A stretch of 64,000 bases of DNA from NCBI RefSeq assembly GCF_006740045.1, contig NZ_AP019749.1, positions 3,305,001 to 3,369,000 of the forward strand. Reading direction: 5' to 3'. This stretch comes from Comamonas terrigena NBRC 13299 (GTDB lineage Bacteria; Pseudomonadota; Gammaproteobacteria; Burkholderiales; Burkholderiaceae_C). A program made the translations under genes and the position numbers. Shown here one piece after another: positions 44,647-56,703 of the stretch; position 1 is the first letter of the stretch; each line of letters starts with the position of its first letter. The notes beneath the pieces are model-generated. The model made no database searches. It was not told the origin of the DNA and saw only the letters and a list, made by a program, of their open reading frames with translations.

Positions 44647-45171
44647 TCAGACCTTCCACTTTTCCAGCAGCTTTTCGGGCGACAGGTTGTCGTAGCCTTC
44701 GAAAGGCTGGTGGATCCAGGGGTTGGTCGGCAGGTCTTCCACCGAGTAATCGGCCTGGAAGGTGGACACGCCCTTGGTCCAGATCACGGCGGTACGCAGC
44801 TCGGTGATGGGCTGGTAGTTTTCCTTGAGCATCTTGACCACGGCATTCAGCGTCACGCCGGAGTCGGCCAGGTCGTCGACCAGCAGCACGCGGCCGGCGA
44901 TCTCCCCCTTGGGAGTGGCGATGAAGCGGCCGATGTCCAGGTGGCCACGCACCGTGCCGGCTTCGGCGCGGTAGGAGCTGGTGGACATGATGGCCAGGGG
45001 TTTGTCGAAAATGCGGCTCAGGATGTCACCGGGACGCAGACCACCGCGTGCCAGGCACAGGATGGTGTCGAACTGCCAGTCCGACTGGTGGATCTTGATG
45101 GCCAGCTTTTCGATCAGGCCGTGGTATTCGTCATAGCTGACGTACAGGTGCTTTCCGTCTTCAGTCAACAT
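44647..45171 (-). CDS. Purine-type phosphoribosyltransferase
   Basis: A 174-residue type I phosphoribosyltransferase. The PRPP loop is VLLVDDLADSGVTL (about residues 100-113). The flexible loop and base region include TILCLARGGLRPGDILSRIF. This fits hypoxanthine/xanthine-guanine phosphoribosyltransferases, which salvage purine bases to nucleotides. GGAG lies 9 bases before ATG 45171. It is the last gene of the hisZ-purA unit (51-base gap after purA), so a purine-salvage role fits the context. Exact base preference cannot be told. Confidence 0.85.
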   Translation of the reverse strand: MLTEDGKHLYVSYDEYHGLIEKLAIKIHQSDWQFDTILCLARGGLRPGDILSRIFDKPLAIMSTSSYRAEAGTVRGHLDIGRFIATPKGEIAGRVLLVDDLADSGVTLNAVVKMLKENYQPITELRTAVIWTKGVSTFQADYSVEDLPTNPWIHQPFEGYDNLSPEKLLEKWKV

Positions 45172-45221
45172 AGGTTGGCTCCGGTCTCTCGCATGTGGGG
45201 TGGTTGGCTGGTGCACAACGC

Positions 45222-47782
<2,561 letters not shown>

Positions 47783-47811
47783 GGAAAAAGGGAGAGGCTG
47801 TTAAAAACGTG

Positions 47812-47841
47812 ATTCTACCGGCTATCACTGCGCGCACCCAA
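47812..47841 (-). promoter_or_regulatory. Promoter of hisZ-purA
   Basis: On the minus strand TTGGGT and TAGAAT are 18 bases apart, about 30 bases before the hisZ ATG. Confidence 0.5.
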
Positions 47842-47875
47842 AACCGGCCGCCGCAAGGCCCAGCCCGTACGCACG

Positions 47876-48067
47876 TTATTGCAACAACAGCAGCAGCAGC
47901 AGGCCAACTGCGATACCCAGCAGACCGATGAAACGCAGCTGGCCTTCACGCAGGGCCAGCATCTGGGAGAACGCCCGACGCCAGGCGCCAGGAAAAAGAA
48001 AAGGGCCTAAGCCCTCGATGACCAGCACCAGCGCCAGCGCCATGCCCAGGTGGTTCCAGAACTCCAT
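47876..48067 (-). CDS. DUF2065 small membrane protein
   Basis: A 63-residue protein of the DUF2065 family. It has two membrane helices, about residues 5-25 (LGMALALVLVIEGLGPFLFPG) and 43-62 (FIGLLGIAVGLLLLLLL), separated by a basic loop with WRRAF. It lies 29 bases downstream of hflC, the usual place in Betaproteobacteria, so it is probably part of the hflX-hflK-hflC transcript. Function unknown; likely an accessory of the HflKC complex or of membrane upkeep. Confidence 0.9.
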   Translation of the reverse strand: MEFWNHLGMALALVLVIEGLGPFLFPGAWRRAFSQMLALREGQLRFIGLLGIAVGLLLLLLLQ

Positions 48068-48096
48068 GGGATGGCGTGGCGGTGGCTGGCGGAATG

Positions 48097-48990
48097 TCAG
48101 CGTGCGGAGCTGCCGCCGCTGCTGCGCATGGCCTTGAAGAAGTCGGTGGACGATGGATCGACCACCACCACATCGCTCTTCTTGTTGAAGCTGGCCTTGT
48201 AGGCTTCCAGGCTGCGATAGAACTGTGCGAACTGCGGATCGCGGCCAAAGGCCTCGCCGTAGACGCGCGCGGCTTCGGCATCGCCCTGGCCCTTGATGAT
48301 CTGGGCGTCGCGGTAGGCATTGGCGATGGTGATGTCGCGCTGGCGGTCGGCCTCGGCACGGATCTTTTCGCCTTCGGCCCCACCGGTGGAGCGCAGCTCG
48401 TTGGCCACGCGCTTGCGCTCGGCCTCCATGCGGCGGTAGACCGATTCGGTGATGGTTTCGGCGTAATCCACGCGGGTGATGCGCACGTCCACAATGTCCA
48501 CGCCCCAGGGCTTGGCACCGCTGACGGACTCCGCCACTTCACGCTTCACATCGGCCATCAGCGCTTCGCGCTTGGAAGACAGCAACTCGCGCACGGTGCG
48601 GCGGTTGATTTCTTCCTGGAAGGCATTGCGCACCACACGGTTGAGCTGCATGGCACCAGCGGATTCATCCAGACCCACGTTGCGGATGTACTCCGAGGGG
48701 TTGGAGATGCGCCAGCGCACATACCAGTCGATCACCACGCGCTGCTTTTCGGCCGTCAGCACGGGCTCGGTGTCCGTGCTGTCGAGCGTCAGCAGACGCT
48801 TGTCGATGTAGCGCACGTTCTGGAACGGAGGCGGCATCTTCCAGTTGAGACCAGGCTCGGTGATCACTTCCTTGATCTGACCCAGGGCGTAGACCACGCC
48901 GAACTGGCGCTGGTCCACGACAAAGAGCATGGAACTGAGCAACGCCACGACGACGAGCAAAGAGGAAACAAAAAATCCAACGCGGTTCAC
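48097..48990 (-). CDS. hflC: HflC, modulator of FtsH protease
   Basis: A 297-residue SPFH/prohibitin-domain membrane protein. One N-terminal helix (about residues 5-25: VGFFVSSLLVVVALLSSML) is followed by the SPFH domain (VVDQRQFGVVYALGQI, then LNRVVRNAFQEEINRRTVREL). A charged coiled coil, EAERKRVANELRSTGGAEGE, is near residue 200. With HflK it forms the large HflKC cage around FtsH and restrains it. It is 12 bases after hflK. Complete. Confidence 0.97.
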   Translation of the reverse strand: MNRVGFFVSSLLVVVALLSSMLFVVDQRQFGVVYALGQIKEVITEPGLNWKMPPPFQNVRYIDKRLLTLDSTDTEPVLTAEKQRVVIDWYVRWRISNPSEYIRNVGLDESAGAMQLNRVVRNAFQEEINRRTVRELLSSKREALMADVKREVAESVSGAKPWGVDIVDVRITRVDYAETITESVYRRMEAERKRVANELRSTGGAEGEKIRAEADRQRDITIANAYRDAQIIKGQGDAEAARVYGEAFGRDPQFAQFYRSLEAYKASFNKKSDVVVVDPSSTDFFKAMRSSGGSSAR

Positions 48991-49002
48991 GTATTACTCC
49001 TC

Positions 49003-50373
49003 TTAGCGGGAATCTCGCTCGCGCGAGCGATTGGCATCGCGGGCACGGGGATCGATGGTATGGACCTGGGGCACGGCGGCCGGCGCTGCGGCGGCGGTGC
49101 CGGAAGCAGCTTCGGTGCCGGCCGCGGCATTCGACTGCTGCGAAACGCTCTGCATGATCTTGTCCAGCGGCAGGTACAGCAGGTTGGAGCCCTGGCGGGA
49201 ATCCACCATGACCTTGGTCACGTTGCTGTAGACCTGCTGCATGGTCTCGGTGTAGAGGCGGTCACGCGTGACCTGCGGCTCTTTCTTGTACTCCGCCAGC
49301 AGCGAGCTGAAGCGCTGTGCATCACCTTGTGCCTGGGCGGTCAGGCGGGCCTTGTAGGCTTCCGCTTCTTCCTTCAGGCGCGAGGCGGTACCACCGGCAC
49401 GCGGAATCACGTCGTTGGCATAGGCCTGGGCTTCGTTCTTGGCGCGCTCGCGCTCCTGACCGGCCTTGAGCACGTCGTCGAACGAGGCCTGCACCTGCTC
49501 GGGCGGGCGCACGCCGCCCTGCTGCAGATTGATGCCCACCACTTCCACGCCCACCTTGTAGCGGTCCAGGATGGTCTGCATCAGCTCGCGCACCCGCGGG
49601 GCGATCTGGTCGCGCTCTTCCGCCAGCGCGGAGTCCATGCGCATCTTGCCCACCACTTCGCGCACCGCGGTTTCGGCGGCCTGCACCACGGCTTCTGCCG
49701 GGTTCTTGCTCTCGAACAGCCAGGCACGCGCGTCACTCAGGCGGTATTGCACGGCGAACTTGATTTCGACGATGTTCTCGTCTTCGGTCAGCATGGCCGA
49801 CTCGCGCAGGCCCGTGCTCTTGATGATGTTGTCACGCCCCACATCGGCCGAGCGGATCTGCGACACATACACCAGCTCGTGGTTCTGCACCGGGTACGGC
49901 AGGCGCCAGTTGAAGCCGGCACCCACGGTGGAGTGGTATTTGCCGAACTGGGTGATGACGGCCTGCTGGCCTTCCTGGACGATGAAGAAACCCGTTCCCA
50001 GCCAGATCAGCACGGCCACGCCGGCGATCAGGCCCACGCCCATGCCGGCATTGCGCATGTCCGGCGGGGTGCCGCCGCTGCGGCCGCCGGTGTTGCCACC
50101 CGATGGCGGTTTGCCACCGAACAGGCCCGAGAGCTTGCGGTTGAAGTCTTTCCAGATCTCGTCCAGATCCGGTGGCTGCGAGCCATTGGAACCGTCGCGA
50201 CCCCGTGGCGGTTGTGGAGGCGGTGTGGGACGGTCCTGCTCCGGACGCGGGTTGTTGGCGTCTTCGGGACGGTCATCCCCTCCACGCCCCCAGCGGGGAT
50301 CGTTCAGATTGAACATGCCCCGCAGTCGTTCCGGCAACACCGCCCAACGTGGGGCGCGATTCAAGAAATTCAT
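49003..50373 (-). CDS. hflK: HflK, modulator of FtsH protease
   Basis: A 456-residue partner of HflC. The Pro/Gly/Arg-rich N-terminal cytosolic region is followed by a membrane helix (about 108-128: GVGLIAGVAVLIWLGTGFF), then the SPFH domain (IVQEGQQAVITQFGKY, LSDARAWLFESKNPAEAVVQ) and a long coiled coil. The Ala/Pro C-terminal tail is longer than in E. coli. ATG 50373 (MNFLNRAPRWAVLPERL) was chosen. A GTG ten codons upstream lacks an RBS, and MFNLNDPRWG downstream is a further option. It follows hflX by 69 bases. Confidence 0.96.
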   Translation of the reverse strand: MNFLNRAPRWAVLPERLRGMFNLNDPRWGRGGDDRPEDANNPRPEQDRPTPPPQPPRGRDGSNGSQPPDLDEIWKDFNRKLSGLFGGKPPSGGNTGGRSGGTPPDMRNAGMGVGLIAGVAVLIWLGTGFFIVQEGQQAVITQFGKYHSTVGAGFNWRLPYPVQNHELVYVSQIRSADVGRDNIIKSTGLRESAMLTEDENIVEIKFAVQYRLSDARAWLFESKNPAEAVVQAAETAVREVVGKMRMDSALAEERDQIAPRVRELMQTILDRYKVGVEVVGINLQQGGVRPPEQVQASFDDVLKAGQERERAKNEAQAYANDVIPRAGGTASRLKEEAEAYKARLTAQAQGDAQRFSSLLAEYKKEPQVTRDRLYTETMQQVYSNVTKVMVDSRQGSNLLYLPLDKIMQSVSQQSNAAAGTEAASGTAAAAPAAVPQVHTIDPRARDANRSRERDSR

Positions 50374-50442
50374 GCGAAAAGTCTCAATTTTTGAAAAAGA
50401 CACAGTTGCGCAACATTGTGCCCAATCCTGTCAGCCAGCCGT

Positions 50443-51612
50443 TTACAAATTGGCGTCGTCATCTGGGGTCATATCTGCAGCCCCTTCCTGGCGTGCCAGC
50501 AGAATATCTGCCAGCAACTGGCGCAACGCAGGCAAGCCCTCGCCCGATCGGGCACTGACAAACACCCGCGGCACGGCCACCCCGTCCACCTCGTAGCTGT
50601 CCTGCAACACCGCCGGACGCTGCCCGGGTTCCAGGGCATCCAGCTTGTTGAACACCAGCACCTGGGGAATGTCCTGGGCACCGATTTCCGCCAACACCTT
50701 GTGCACTTGATCCATTTGCTCCGGAAAGGTTGCATTGGATGCGTCGACCACGTGCAGCAGCAGATCGGCGTCCACGGCTTCCTGCAGCGTGGCCTGGAAG
50801 GCGTCCACCAGACCGTGCGGCAGGTCGCGGATAAAGCCCACGGTATCAGACAGCGAGACCGAAGCCCCCGCTTCTGTCAGATACAACTGGCGTGTGGTGG
50901 TGTCCAGCGTGGCAAACAGCTGATCGGCCGCATAGGCGCGGGCCTTGACCAGAGCATTGAACAACGTGGATTTGCCGGCATTGGTGTAGCCCACCAGCGA
51001 GATGTTGAATACATCCCGGCGCTCCCGCTGACGCCGCTGCGTGGCACGCTGCTTCTTGACCTTCTGCAGACGTTCCTTGGTGCGCTTGATGGCGTCGGCA
51101 ATCATGCGGCGGTCCAGCTCGATCTGCTTTTCACCAGGGCCGCCACGGCCGCCGATACCGCCGGCCTGGCGTTCCAAGTGGGTCCAGCGTCGCACCAGGC
51201 GGGTGGCGACGTACTGCAGACGCGCCAGCTCGACCTGCAGCTTGCCTTCGTGGCTGCGGGCGCGTTGGGCAAAGATTTCGAGGATCAGCAGCGTGCGGTC
51301 GTTGACCGGCATTTCCAGCGCACGCTCGAGATTGCGCTGCTGCGCAGGACTGAGCGCCTGGTCGAACAGGACCTCTTTGGCGCCGTGCATCTGGGCCAGC
51401 ATGCGGATCTCGTCCGCCTTGCCGCTGCCGACAAACAGTGCCGCGTCGGGCACTTTGCGTTTGCAGGTGATGCGCGCAACAGGGTTCAGGCCGGCAGTCT
51501 GTGCCAGCAAACCCAACTCTTCCAGCTCTTGGTCGAAATGGGGCAGACCGAAGTCCACACCCACCAGCACCACTGGGGCAGATGCCGTGGCAGAGCGCGA
51601 AGTATCAGTCAT
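50443..51612 (-). CDS. hflX: GTPase HflX
   Basis: A 389-residue ribosome-binding GTPase that splits stalled 70S ribosomes under stress. The N-terminal HflX domain includes LFVGSGKADEIRM and FDQALSPAQQRNLERAL. The linker GGIGGRGGPGEKQIELDRRMI is the diagnostic Gly-rich segment. The G domain has GYTNAGKSTLFNAL (G1), DTVGFIRDLPHGLVDAF (G3) and NKLDAL (G4). GGAG lies 7 bases before ATG 51612. It lies between hfq and hflK, the classical order. Confidence 0.97.
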   Translation of the reverse strand: MTDTSRSATASAPVVLVGVDFGLPHFDQELEELGLLAQTAGLNPVARITCKRKVPDAALFVGSGKADEIRMLAQMHGAKEVLFDQALSPAQQRNLERALEMPVNDRTLLILEIFAQRARSHEGKLQVELARLQYVATRLVRRWTHLERQAGGIGGRGGPGEKQIELDRRMIADAIKRTKERLQKVKKQRATQRRQRERRDVFNISLVGYTNAGKSTLFNALVKARAYAADQLFATLDTTTRQLYLTEAGASVSLSDTVGFIRDLPHGLVDAFQATLQEAVDADLLLHVVDASNATFPEQMDQVHKVLAEIGAQDIPQVLVFNKLDALEPGQRPAVLQDSYEVDGVAVPRVFVSARSGEGLPALRQLLADILLARQEGAADMTPDDDANL

Positions 51613-51684
51613 GGACACTCCGCAGCACCGACATCACACCCCCACCCTGTGGCTGGCACAGGGAGGGAAACATGAAAAACCTAA

Positions 51685-51933
51685 TCAAGCGGCAGGGGCT
51701 TCGCTGGTATCGGCCGTCGAGAAATTCACGGCGCGGCCGGGGACGATGGTGGAGATGGCGTGCTTGTAAACCATCTGGGTGACCGTGTTGCGCAGCAGCA
51801 CCACGTACTGGTCGAACGATTCGATCTGACCTTGCAGCTTGATGCCGTTGACCAGGTAAATCGACACCGGCACGTGTTCACGGCGCAGTGCGTTCAGGAA
51901 AGGATCTTGCAGAAGTTGGCCTTTGTTGCTCAC
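51685..51933 (-). CDS. hfq: RNA chaperone Hfq
   Basis: An 82-residue Sm-like hexameric protein that pairs small RNAs with target mRNAs. Seen: the Sm1 region [20 protein letters not shown] with NGIKLQG, and Sm2 in [13 protein letters not shown], with the poly-A and RNA-binding residues (Q, F, YKHAIS) in place. It uses a GTG start at 51933, with GGAG 9 bases upstream. Further upstream codons are not part of the protein. It is 72 bases ahead of hflX. Preceded by a nested inverted repeat after der. Confidence 0.97.
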   Translation of the reverse strand: MSNKGQLLQDPFLNALRREHVPVSIYLVNGIKLQGQIESFDQYVVLLRNTVTQMVYKHAISTIVPGRAVNFSTADTSEAPAA

Positions 51934-51978
51934 GATATTCTCCGTGTTCGGAAATGTTGTTGTAAACGTACACCTTAA

Positions 51979-52025
51979 CACAGCCCTGGTATTCCAGCCT
52001 TGCGCATGGCTGGGACCGGGCTGTG
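51979..52025. repeat. Nested inverted repeat between der and hfq
   Basis: An outer stem CACAGCCC/GGGCTGTG (8 bp) encloses an inner stem CCAGCC/GGCTGG with an 8-base loop, giving a long imperfect hairpin of 47 bases. It has no T-run on the der strand. It may end or process the der transcript or form part of the hfq leader. Confidence 0.55.
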
Positions 52026-52042
52026 GACTGACGATTCCGGCC

Positions 52043-53377
52043 TCAATCCGAGTAAGGATTGTGGGAGGTCTTCATCTCGATGCGCAAGGGGGTTCCAACC
52101 AGATTGAACTCCTTGCGGAACCGCCCTTCCAGAAAGCGCTTGTACGCCTCCGTCACATGCTCCAGCGAATTGCCGTGGATCACGATCAGCGGCGGATTCA
52201 TGCCGCCCTGGTGCGCGTAGCGCATCTTGGGCCGGTAGGAACCCACCTTCTTGGGGGTCTGGTACTGGATCGCTTCGAGCAACAGGCGCGTGAGCACCGG
52301 CGTCGGCATCTTGCAGGTGGCCGACTTGTGTGCCTGCACCAGCGACGCCCACAGCGGGCCCAGGCCCTGGCGCTTCTGTGCCGAGATGAAGTGCAGCGGC
52401 GCAAACTTCAGGAACGACAGACGCGTTTCGATCGAACGCTCCAGCATCTGGCGCTGGTAGTCATCCACCGCATCCCATTTGTTGACCGCCACCACCACGG
52501 CGCGGCCGCTCTCCAGCACATAGCCGGCGATGTGGGCGTCCTGGTCGGTCACGCCCTGTGTGGCGTCGATCAGCAGCAGCACCACGTTGGCGCCTTCGAT
52601 GGCCTGCAGTGTCTTGACCACCGAGAACTTCTCGATGGCCTCGAACACCTTGCCCTTGCGGCGCAGGCCGGCGGTATCGATCAGCTCGAACTTCTGGCCA
52701 TTGCGCTCGAACGGCACCGAGATGGCGTCGCGCGTGGTGCCCGGCATGTCGAACGCCACCAGGCGCTCTTCACCCAGCCAGGCATTGATCAGCGTGGACT
52801 TGCCCACATTGGGGCGGCCGGCCACGGCCAGACGGATGGGGGCTTTCTCCACATCGTCCAGCGTTTCCTCTTCGGGCTCGGGCAGGTTCAGCTGGCCCAG
52901 CGCCTGTTCCACCAGGCTGCGCACACCCTGGCCGTGGGCGGCCGACACGGCCACCACATCGCCCAGACCCAATTCATAGAATTCGGTCAGCTGTGCACCT
53001 TCGCGCATGCCTTCGGCCTTGTTGGCCACCAGCAGCGCGGGCTTGCCCAGGCGGCGCAGGTAATTGCCGATTTCATGGTCCTGGGCCGACAGGCCGGCGC
53101 GGGCGTCCACGATGAACAGCACCACATCGGCTTCTGCCACGGCCTGGCGGGTCTGCTTGGCCATCTCCTTGAAGATGCCCTTGGATGCATCGGGCTCGAA
53201 ACCACCGGTGTCGATCACGATGTATTCGTGCTTTCCCTGCTTGCCCTGGCCGTAGTGGCGGTCACGCGTCAGGCCGGCGAAGTCGGCCACGATCGCATCC
53301 CGCGACTTGGTCATGCGGTTAAACAAGGTCGATTTGCCCACATTGGGCCGCCCTACGAGGGCAATTACTGGCTTCAT
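52043..53377 (-). CDS. der: Ribosome-assembly GTPase Der (EngA)
   Basis: A 444-residue double GTPase needed for 50S subunit assembly. G domain 1: [26 protein letters not shown] domain 2: [36 protein letters not shown]. The C-terminal KH-like domain ends with [17 protein letters not shown]. Length is normal. ATG 53377 ([14 protein letters not shown]) is the family start; the frame opens upstream into the bamB end. It lies 13 bases after bamB. Confidence 0.98.
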   Translation of the reverse strand: MKPVIALVGRPNVGKSTLFNRMTKSRDAIVADFAGLTRDRHYGQGKQGKHEYIVIDTGGFEPDASKGIFKEMAKQTRQAVAEADVVLFIVDARAGLSAQDHEIGNYLRRLGKPALLVANKAEGMREGAQLTEFYELGLGDVVAVSAAHGQGVRSLVEQALGQLNLPEPEEETLDDVEKAPIRLAVAGRPNVGKSTLINAWLGEERLVAFDMPGTTRDAISVPFERNGQKFELIDTAGLRRKGKVFEAIEKFSVVKTLQAIEGANVVLLLIDATQGVTDQDAHIAGYVLESGRAVVVAVNKWDAVDDYQRQMLERSIETRLSFLKFAPLHFISAQKRQGLGPLWASLVQAHKSATCKMPTPVLTRLLLEAIQYQTPKKVGSYRPKMRYAHQGGMNPPLIVIHGNSLEHVTEAYKRFLEGRFRKEFNLVGTPLRIEMKTSHNPYSD

Positions 53378-53390
53378 TCCGAAGAAAATC

Positions 53391-54557
53391 TCATTCCGGC
53401 CGGAAGCCGTACACGCCACCATTGCGTGTCACGACCACCAGCGTATCGGCGGCAACCACGGGTGCAGCTGCCATGCCGGATCCATCTGTCTGCAGGCGGT
53501 TCAGGTGCGAACCATCCTGCTTGGAGAGCACGTGCACCAGGCCCGCATCGTCACCCATGATGACGGAGCGGCCCAGCAGCAACGGCGCCGTCAGGCGGCG
53601 GTGCTGGAAGCGTTCCACCGACCACAGCTTCTTGCCGTCGGCCCGGTCCCACGCCTGCACCACACCATTGCTTTCGGTGCCTGCCAGCAATTCTGCATCG
53701 CCGCCAACACCCACAGAGCCTCTGGCAGTTTGTGTCCACAGCACCTGGCCACGGGCAGCGTCCACGCAACCCACGCTGGCCTGGAAGGCGCGTGCGCACA
53801 CCACATTGCCTTGCGTGAACGTGGGACCGACCAGATCCACCAGGCGCTCCACGTCGTTGGTGCCGCGCGGGCTGGCCAGCGGGGCCTCCCACAGCACGGC
53901 GCCGTTGTCGGGCTGCAGCGCCACCAGGCGACCGGCCATGCCCGTCACCAGGGTGTTGCCCACCGCCTGCAGCACGCCGGGCTGGCGCAGCACCAGCGGC
54001 TCGCCGGTGCGCGGCTGCGACCACAGGGCCTGGCCGGTGCGGGCGTCATAGGCTGCAATGGTGCGGTCTGCCGTCACCAGGAACACGCGGGCACCGGCCA
54101 CCAGCGGCGCGGTGTAGGCACCGGCTTCCAGGCGCTTGCTCCACGCCTGCTTGCCGTCGATGATGCCGATCAGTTCATTGGACTTGGTCACCACGGCCGT
54201 GGTCACGCCGTCGCTGCCCACGCCGCTGGACAAGGGCTTGCCCACCGTGGTGCGCCACAGATCCTGGCCGTTGCGGGCATTGAGCGCCACCACCGTGCCG
54301 TCAGCAGCCGACACATAGACGGCGTCGCCCAGCACATGGGTGCTCAGGCTCACGTCCTTGATGGCGCCCACGCGGGCCGTCCAGGCCTGGCGAATGTCCA
54401 GCTTGACCACATTCGGGCCCAGATCCTGCGGCTTGGGCTTGCTGGTCCCGAACCAGGCACATCCGCCCAAGGCGGTCACAAGTGCGGCGCTGGCTGCCCA
54501 GCGGCCGACGGTCATCCATGTTGCTGCGCCCTCTGCGCGATGTGCCCGAATCTTCAC
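53391..54557 (-). CDS. bamB: Outer membrane assembly lipoprotein BamB
   Basis: A 388-residue lipoprotein of the BAM complex, which folds outer-membrane beta-barrels. A lipobox Cys lies in [17 protein letters not shown]. The mature part is an eight-bladed beta-propeller of PQQ-like repeats: [45 protein letters not shown] and [13 protein letters not shown]. It starts with GTG at 54557, overlapping the yfgM stop (GTGA), with GGAGA 8 bases upstream, so the two are translationally coupled. The order yfgM-bamB-der is the normal proteobacterial one. Confidence 0.95.
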   Translation of the reverse strand: MKIRAHRAEGAATWMTVGRWAASAALVTALGGCAWFGTSKPKPQDLGPNVVKLDIRQAWTARVGAIKDVSLSTHVLGDAVYVSAADGTVVALNARNGQDLWRTTVGKPLSSGVGSDGVTTAVVTKSNELIGIIDGKQAWSKRLEAGAYTAPLVAGARVFLVTADRTIAAYDARTGQALWSQPRTGEPLVLRQPGVLQAVGNTLVTGMAGRLVALQPDNGAVLWEAPLASPRGTNDVERLVDLVGPTFTQGNVVCARAFQASVGCVDAARGQVLWTQTARGSVGVGGDAELLAGTESNGVVQAWDRADGKKLWSVERFQHRRLTAPLLLGRSVIMGDDAGLVHVLSKQDGSHLNRLQTDGSGMAAAPVVAADTLVVVTRNGGVYGFRPE

Positions 54558-55234
54558 TTTGCAGTCTCCGTGCCGCCAGAGGCAGCCATGGTTTGGGGTT
54601 GTACGCCCAGTGCGTTGAGCTTGAATTCCACCAGGCGGCGGTATTCGTTCTGTGGATCCAGCGCCTTATAGGCACGTTCGTAGGCCTGCACGGCCTCTTC
54701 GGCCTTGCCCTGCAGCTGCAGCAGATCGCCCTGGCGGTCGGCCTGCACGCCGGCGAATTCCGCCGGGAAGCTGCCGGACAGCACCTTGCTGGCGCCGTCC
54801 AGGTCTTTTTGCTGCATCAGCACTGCCGCCAGGCGCAGGCGGGCGACGGCCTTGTGACCGTCGTCTCCGGCCTTCTCGCTGACCCAGGTCAGCGTGGCCT
54901 TGGCCTCATCGAGCTTGCCGGCATCGGCCTGGGCCTTGGCGGCAGCCAGTGCGGCCAGTCCGGCTTGCTGGGTGCTGGCGTATTTTTCCTGGATGTCCTT
55001 GAGGCTCTGGGCCACGCGGCCGTCGTCCTTGGATTCGATGGCCACCTGCACGGCATCGGCCAGGGCCGCCGCCTGCACGGACTGGCGCTGCTGCCAGTAC
55101 TGCCAGCCATTCCAGGCGGCGAAACCGCCGAAAGCCACGACCAGCACACCGGTGATGGGCGTGCCCCAACGGCTCCAGAAATGCTTGAGCTGGTCGATCT
55201 GTTCTTGTTCTTCGAGGTCGAGATGCGTTGCCAT
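54554..55234 (-). CDS. yfgM: YfgM-like membrane protein with TPR-like repeats
   Basis: A 226-residue protein. A cytoplasmic N terminus (DLEEQEQIDQLKHFWSRWG) is followed by one membrane helix (about residues 27-46) and a periplasmic TPR-like helical domain. In enterics YfgM associates with the PpiD chaperone and the Sec translocon. The position before bamB and after hisS matches the conserved operon. ATG 55234 (MATHLDLEEQEQ) was chosen. The gene overlaps bamB by 4 bases. Confidence 0.92.
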   Translation of the reverse strand: MATHLDLEEQEQIDQLKHFWSRWGTPITGVLVVAFGGFAAWNGWQYWQQRQSVQAAALADAVQVAIESKDDGRVAQSLKDIQEKYASTQQAGLAALAAAKAQADAGKLDEAKATLTWVSEKAGDDGHKAVARLRLAAVLMQQKDLDGASKVLSGSFPAEFAGVQADRQGDLLQLQGKAEEAVQAYERAYKALDPQNEYRRLVEFKLNALGVQPQTMAASGGTETAK

Positions 55235-55254
55235 AGCGTGTGTCTGCAATCAGG

Positions 55255-56550
55255 TTAAGCGATCGATTGTAGGGTGGCAGCCCATTGGGCCACTTCGGCC
55301 AGGGCTTGCAGCTGCTGGCGGCCTTCGCCGTCACGCAGGGATTTGACGGTGACCTGGCCCTGGGCCAGTTCATCGCCGCCGAAGATCAGCGCATGGCGCG
55401 CGCCCGAGGCATCGGCCTTCTTGAACTGCGACTTCATCGAGCCCATGCCTTCGGCACCGGCGGTGTGCATCTGTGCACGCACACCGGCTTCGCGCAGCTG
55501 CTGCAGGGTGCGCAGCACCACGGGCATGGCGGCCGCGTCGGGCACGATGGCGTACACATCCAGCTGCGGTGCAGGGATGTCGGTGCCCAGTTCCTTGACC
55601 AGTTCCAGGACGCGCTCCACACCCAGCGCCCAGCCCACGGCGGGTGCCGGCTTGCCACCCACCTGCTCGATCAGGTAGTCGTAGCGGCCACCGGCGCAGA
55701 TGGTGCCTTGCGAACCCAGCAGATCGGTCACGAACTCGAACACGCTGAGGTTGTAGTAGTCCAGGCCGCGCACCAGGCGGGGGTTGACCGTCCAGGGCAC
55801 GCCATTGGCGTCCAGAATGGCCTTCAGGCCGTCGAAGTGGGCCAGCGAAGCTTCACCCAGGTAGTCCAGCAGCTTGGGCGCTGCGTTGACCATTTCCTGC
55901 ATGGCCGGGTTCTTGGTGTCCAGCACGCGCAGCGGGTTGCTGTACATGCGGCGCTTGGCCTCTTCGTCCATGACCTCGGTGTGCTGCTCCAGGTAGGCAA
56001 TCAACGCCTCGCGGTGGGCCTTGCGTTCTTCGGGCTGGCCCAGGCTGTTGATTTCCAGGCGCCACTGCGTCAGGCCCAGGCGCTTCCACAGCGACACGGC
56101 CAGCAGGATCAGTTCGGCATCTACATCGGGGCCGGCGAAGCCCAGGGCCTCGGCACCGATCTGGTGGAACTGGCGGTAGCGGCCACGCTGGGGGCGTTCG
56201 TGGCGAAACATGGGGCCGATGTACCACATGCGCTTGCCGCCGTCGTACAGCAGATTGTTTTCGATGGTGGCACGCACCAGACTGGCCGTGCCTTCGGGGC
56301 GCAGGGTCAGGCGTTCGCCGTTGAGCTTGTCTTCAAAGGAATACATCTCCTTTTCGACAATGTCCGTGACCTCACCGATGCCGCGCACAAACAGCTGCGT
56401 GTGCTCGACGATGGGGGTGCGCACATTGCGATAGGCAAAGCGCCCCATCAGATCGCGCACCTGCGCTTCCAGCCATTCCCAGCGTTCGGATTCGCCGGGA
56501 AGGATGTCGTTCATGCCTTTGACGGCGCTCAGTTTTTCGGTCTTTGCCAC
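55255..56550 (-). CDS. hisS: Histidyl-tRNA synthetase
   Basis: A 431-residue class II synthetase charging tRNA-His. Motif 1 region: [21 protein letters not shown]. Motif 2: [20 protein letters not shown]. His-specific loops: [17 protein letters not shown] and [13 protein letters not shown]. The C-terminal anticodon-binding domain ends [20 protein letters not shown]. Full length. Preceded by a large hairpin and followed by yfgM after 20 bases. Confidence 0.97.
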   Translation of the reverse strand: MAKTEKLSAVKGMNDILPGESERWEWLEAQVRDLMGRFAYRNVRTPIVEHTQLFVRGIGEVTDIVEKEMYSFEDKLNGERLTLRPEGTASLVRATIENNLLYDGGKRMWYIGPMFRHERPQRGRYRQFHQIGAEALGFAGPDVDAELILLAVSLWKRLGLTQWRLEINSLGQPEERKAHREALIAYLEQHTEVMDEEAKRRMYSNPLRVLDTKNPAMQEMVNAAPKLLDYLGEASLAHFDGLKAILDANGVPWTVNPRLVRGLDYYNLSVFEFVTDLLGSQGTICAGGRYDYLIEQVGGKPAPAVGWALGVERVLELVKELGTDIPAPQLDVYAIVPDAAAMPVVLRTLQQLREAGVRAQMHTAGAEGMGSMKSQFKKADASGARHALIFGGDELAQGQVTVKSLRDGEGRQQLQALAEVAQWAATLQSIA

Positions 56551-56613
56551 TTCAACGATCTCTTCAACAATTCGGATGTGTGCTCACAATTTCAGGAGCA
56601 ACTTCTGCACTGA

Positions 56614-56655
56614 CAACATGAATTTCAGGCTGAAACAAACCTGAAATTCATGTTG
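56614..56655. repeat. 16-bp perfect inverted repeat between ispG and hisS
   Basis: CAACATGAATTTCAGG (56614-56629) pairs perfectly with CCTGAAATTCATGTTG (56640-56655), with a 10-base loop. A third copy of ATTTCAGG lies just outside, at 56590-56597. It has no T-tail on either strand. It is AT-rich relative to the neighbouring genes. It lies in the 153-bp gap between ispG and hisS. Confidence 0.8.
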
Positions 56656-56703
56656 CACAAGCACAGGCAGCTATGGTTTTCTCAGGCGATTGTGCCAGCA
56701 CGC

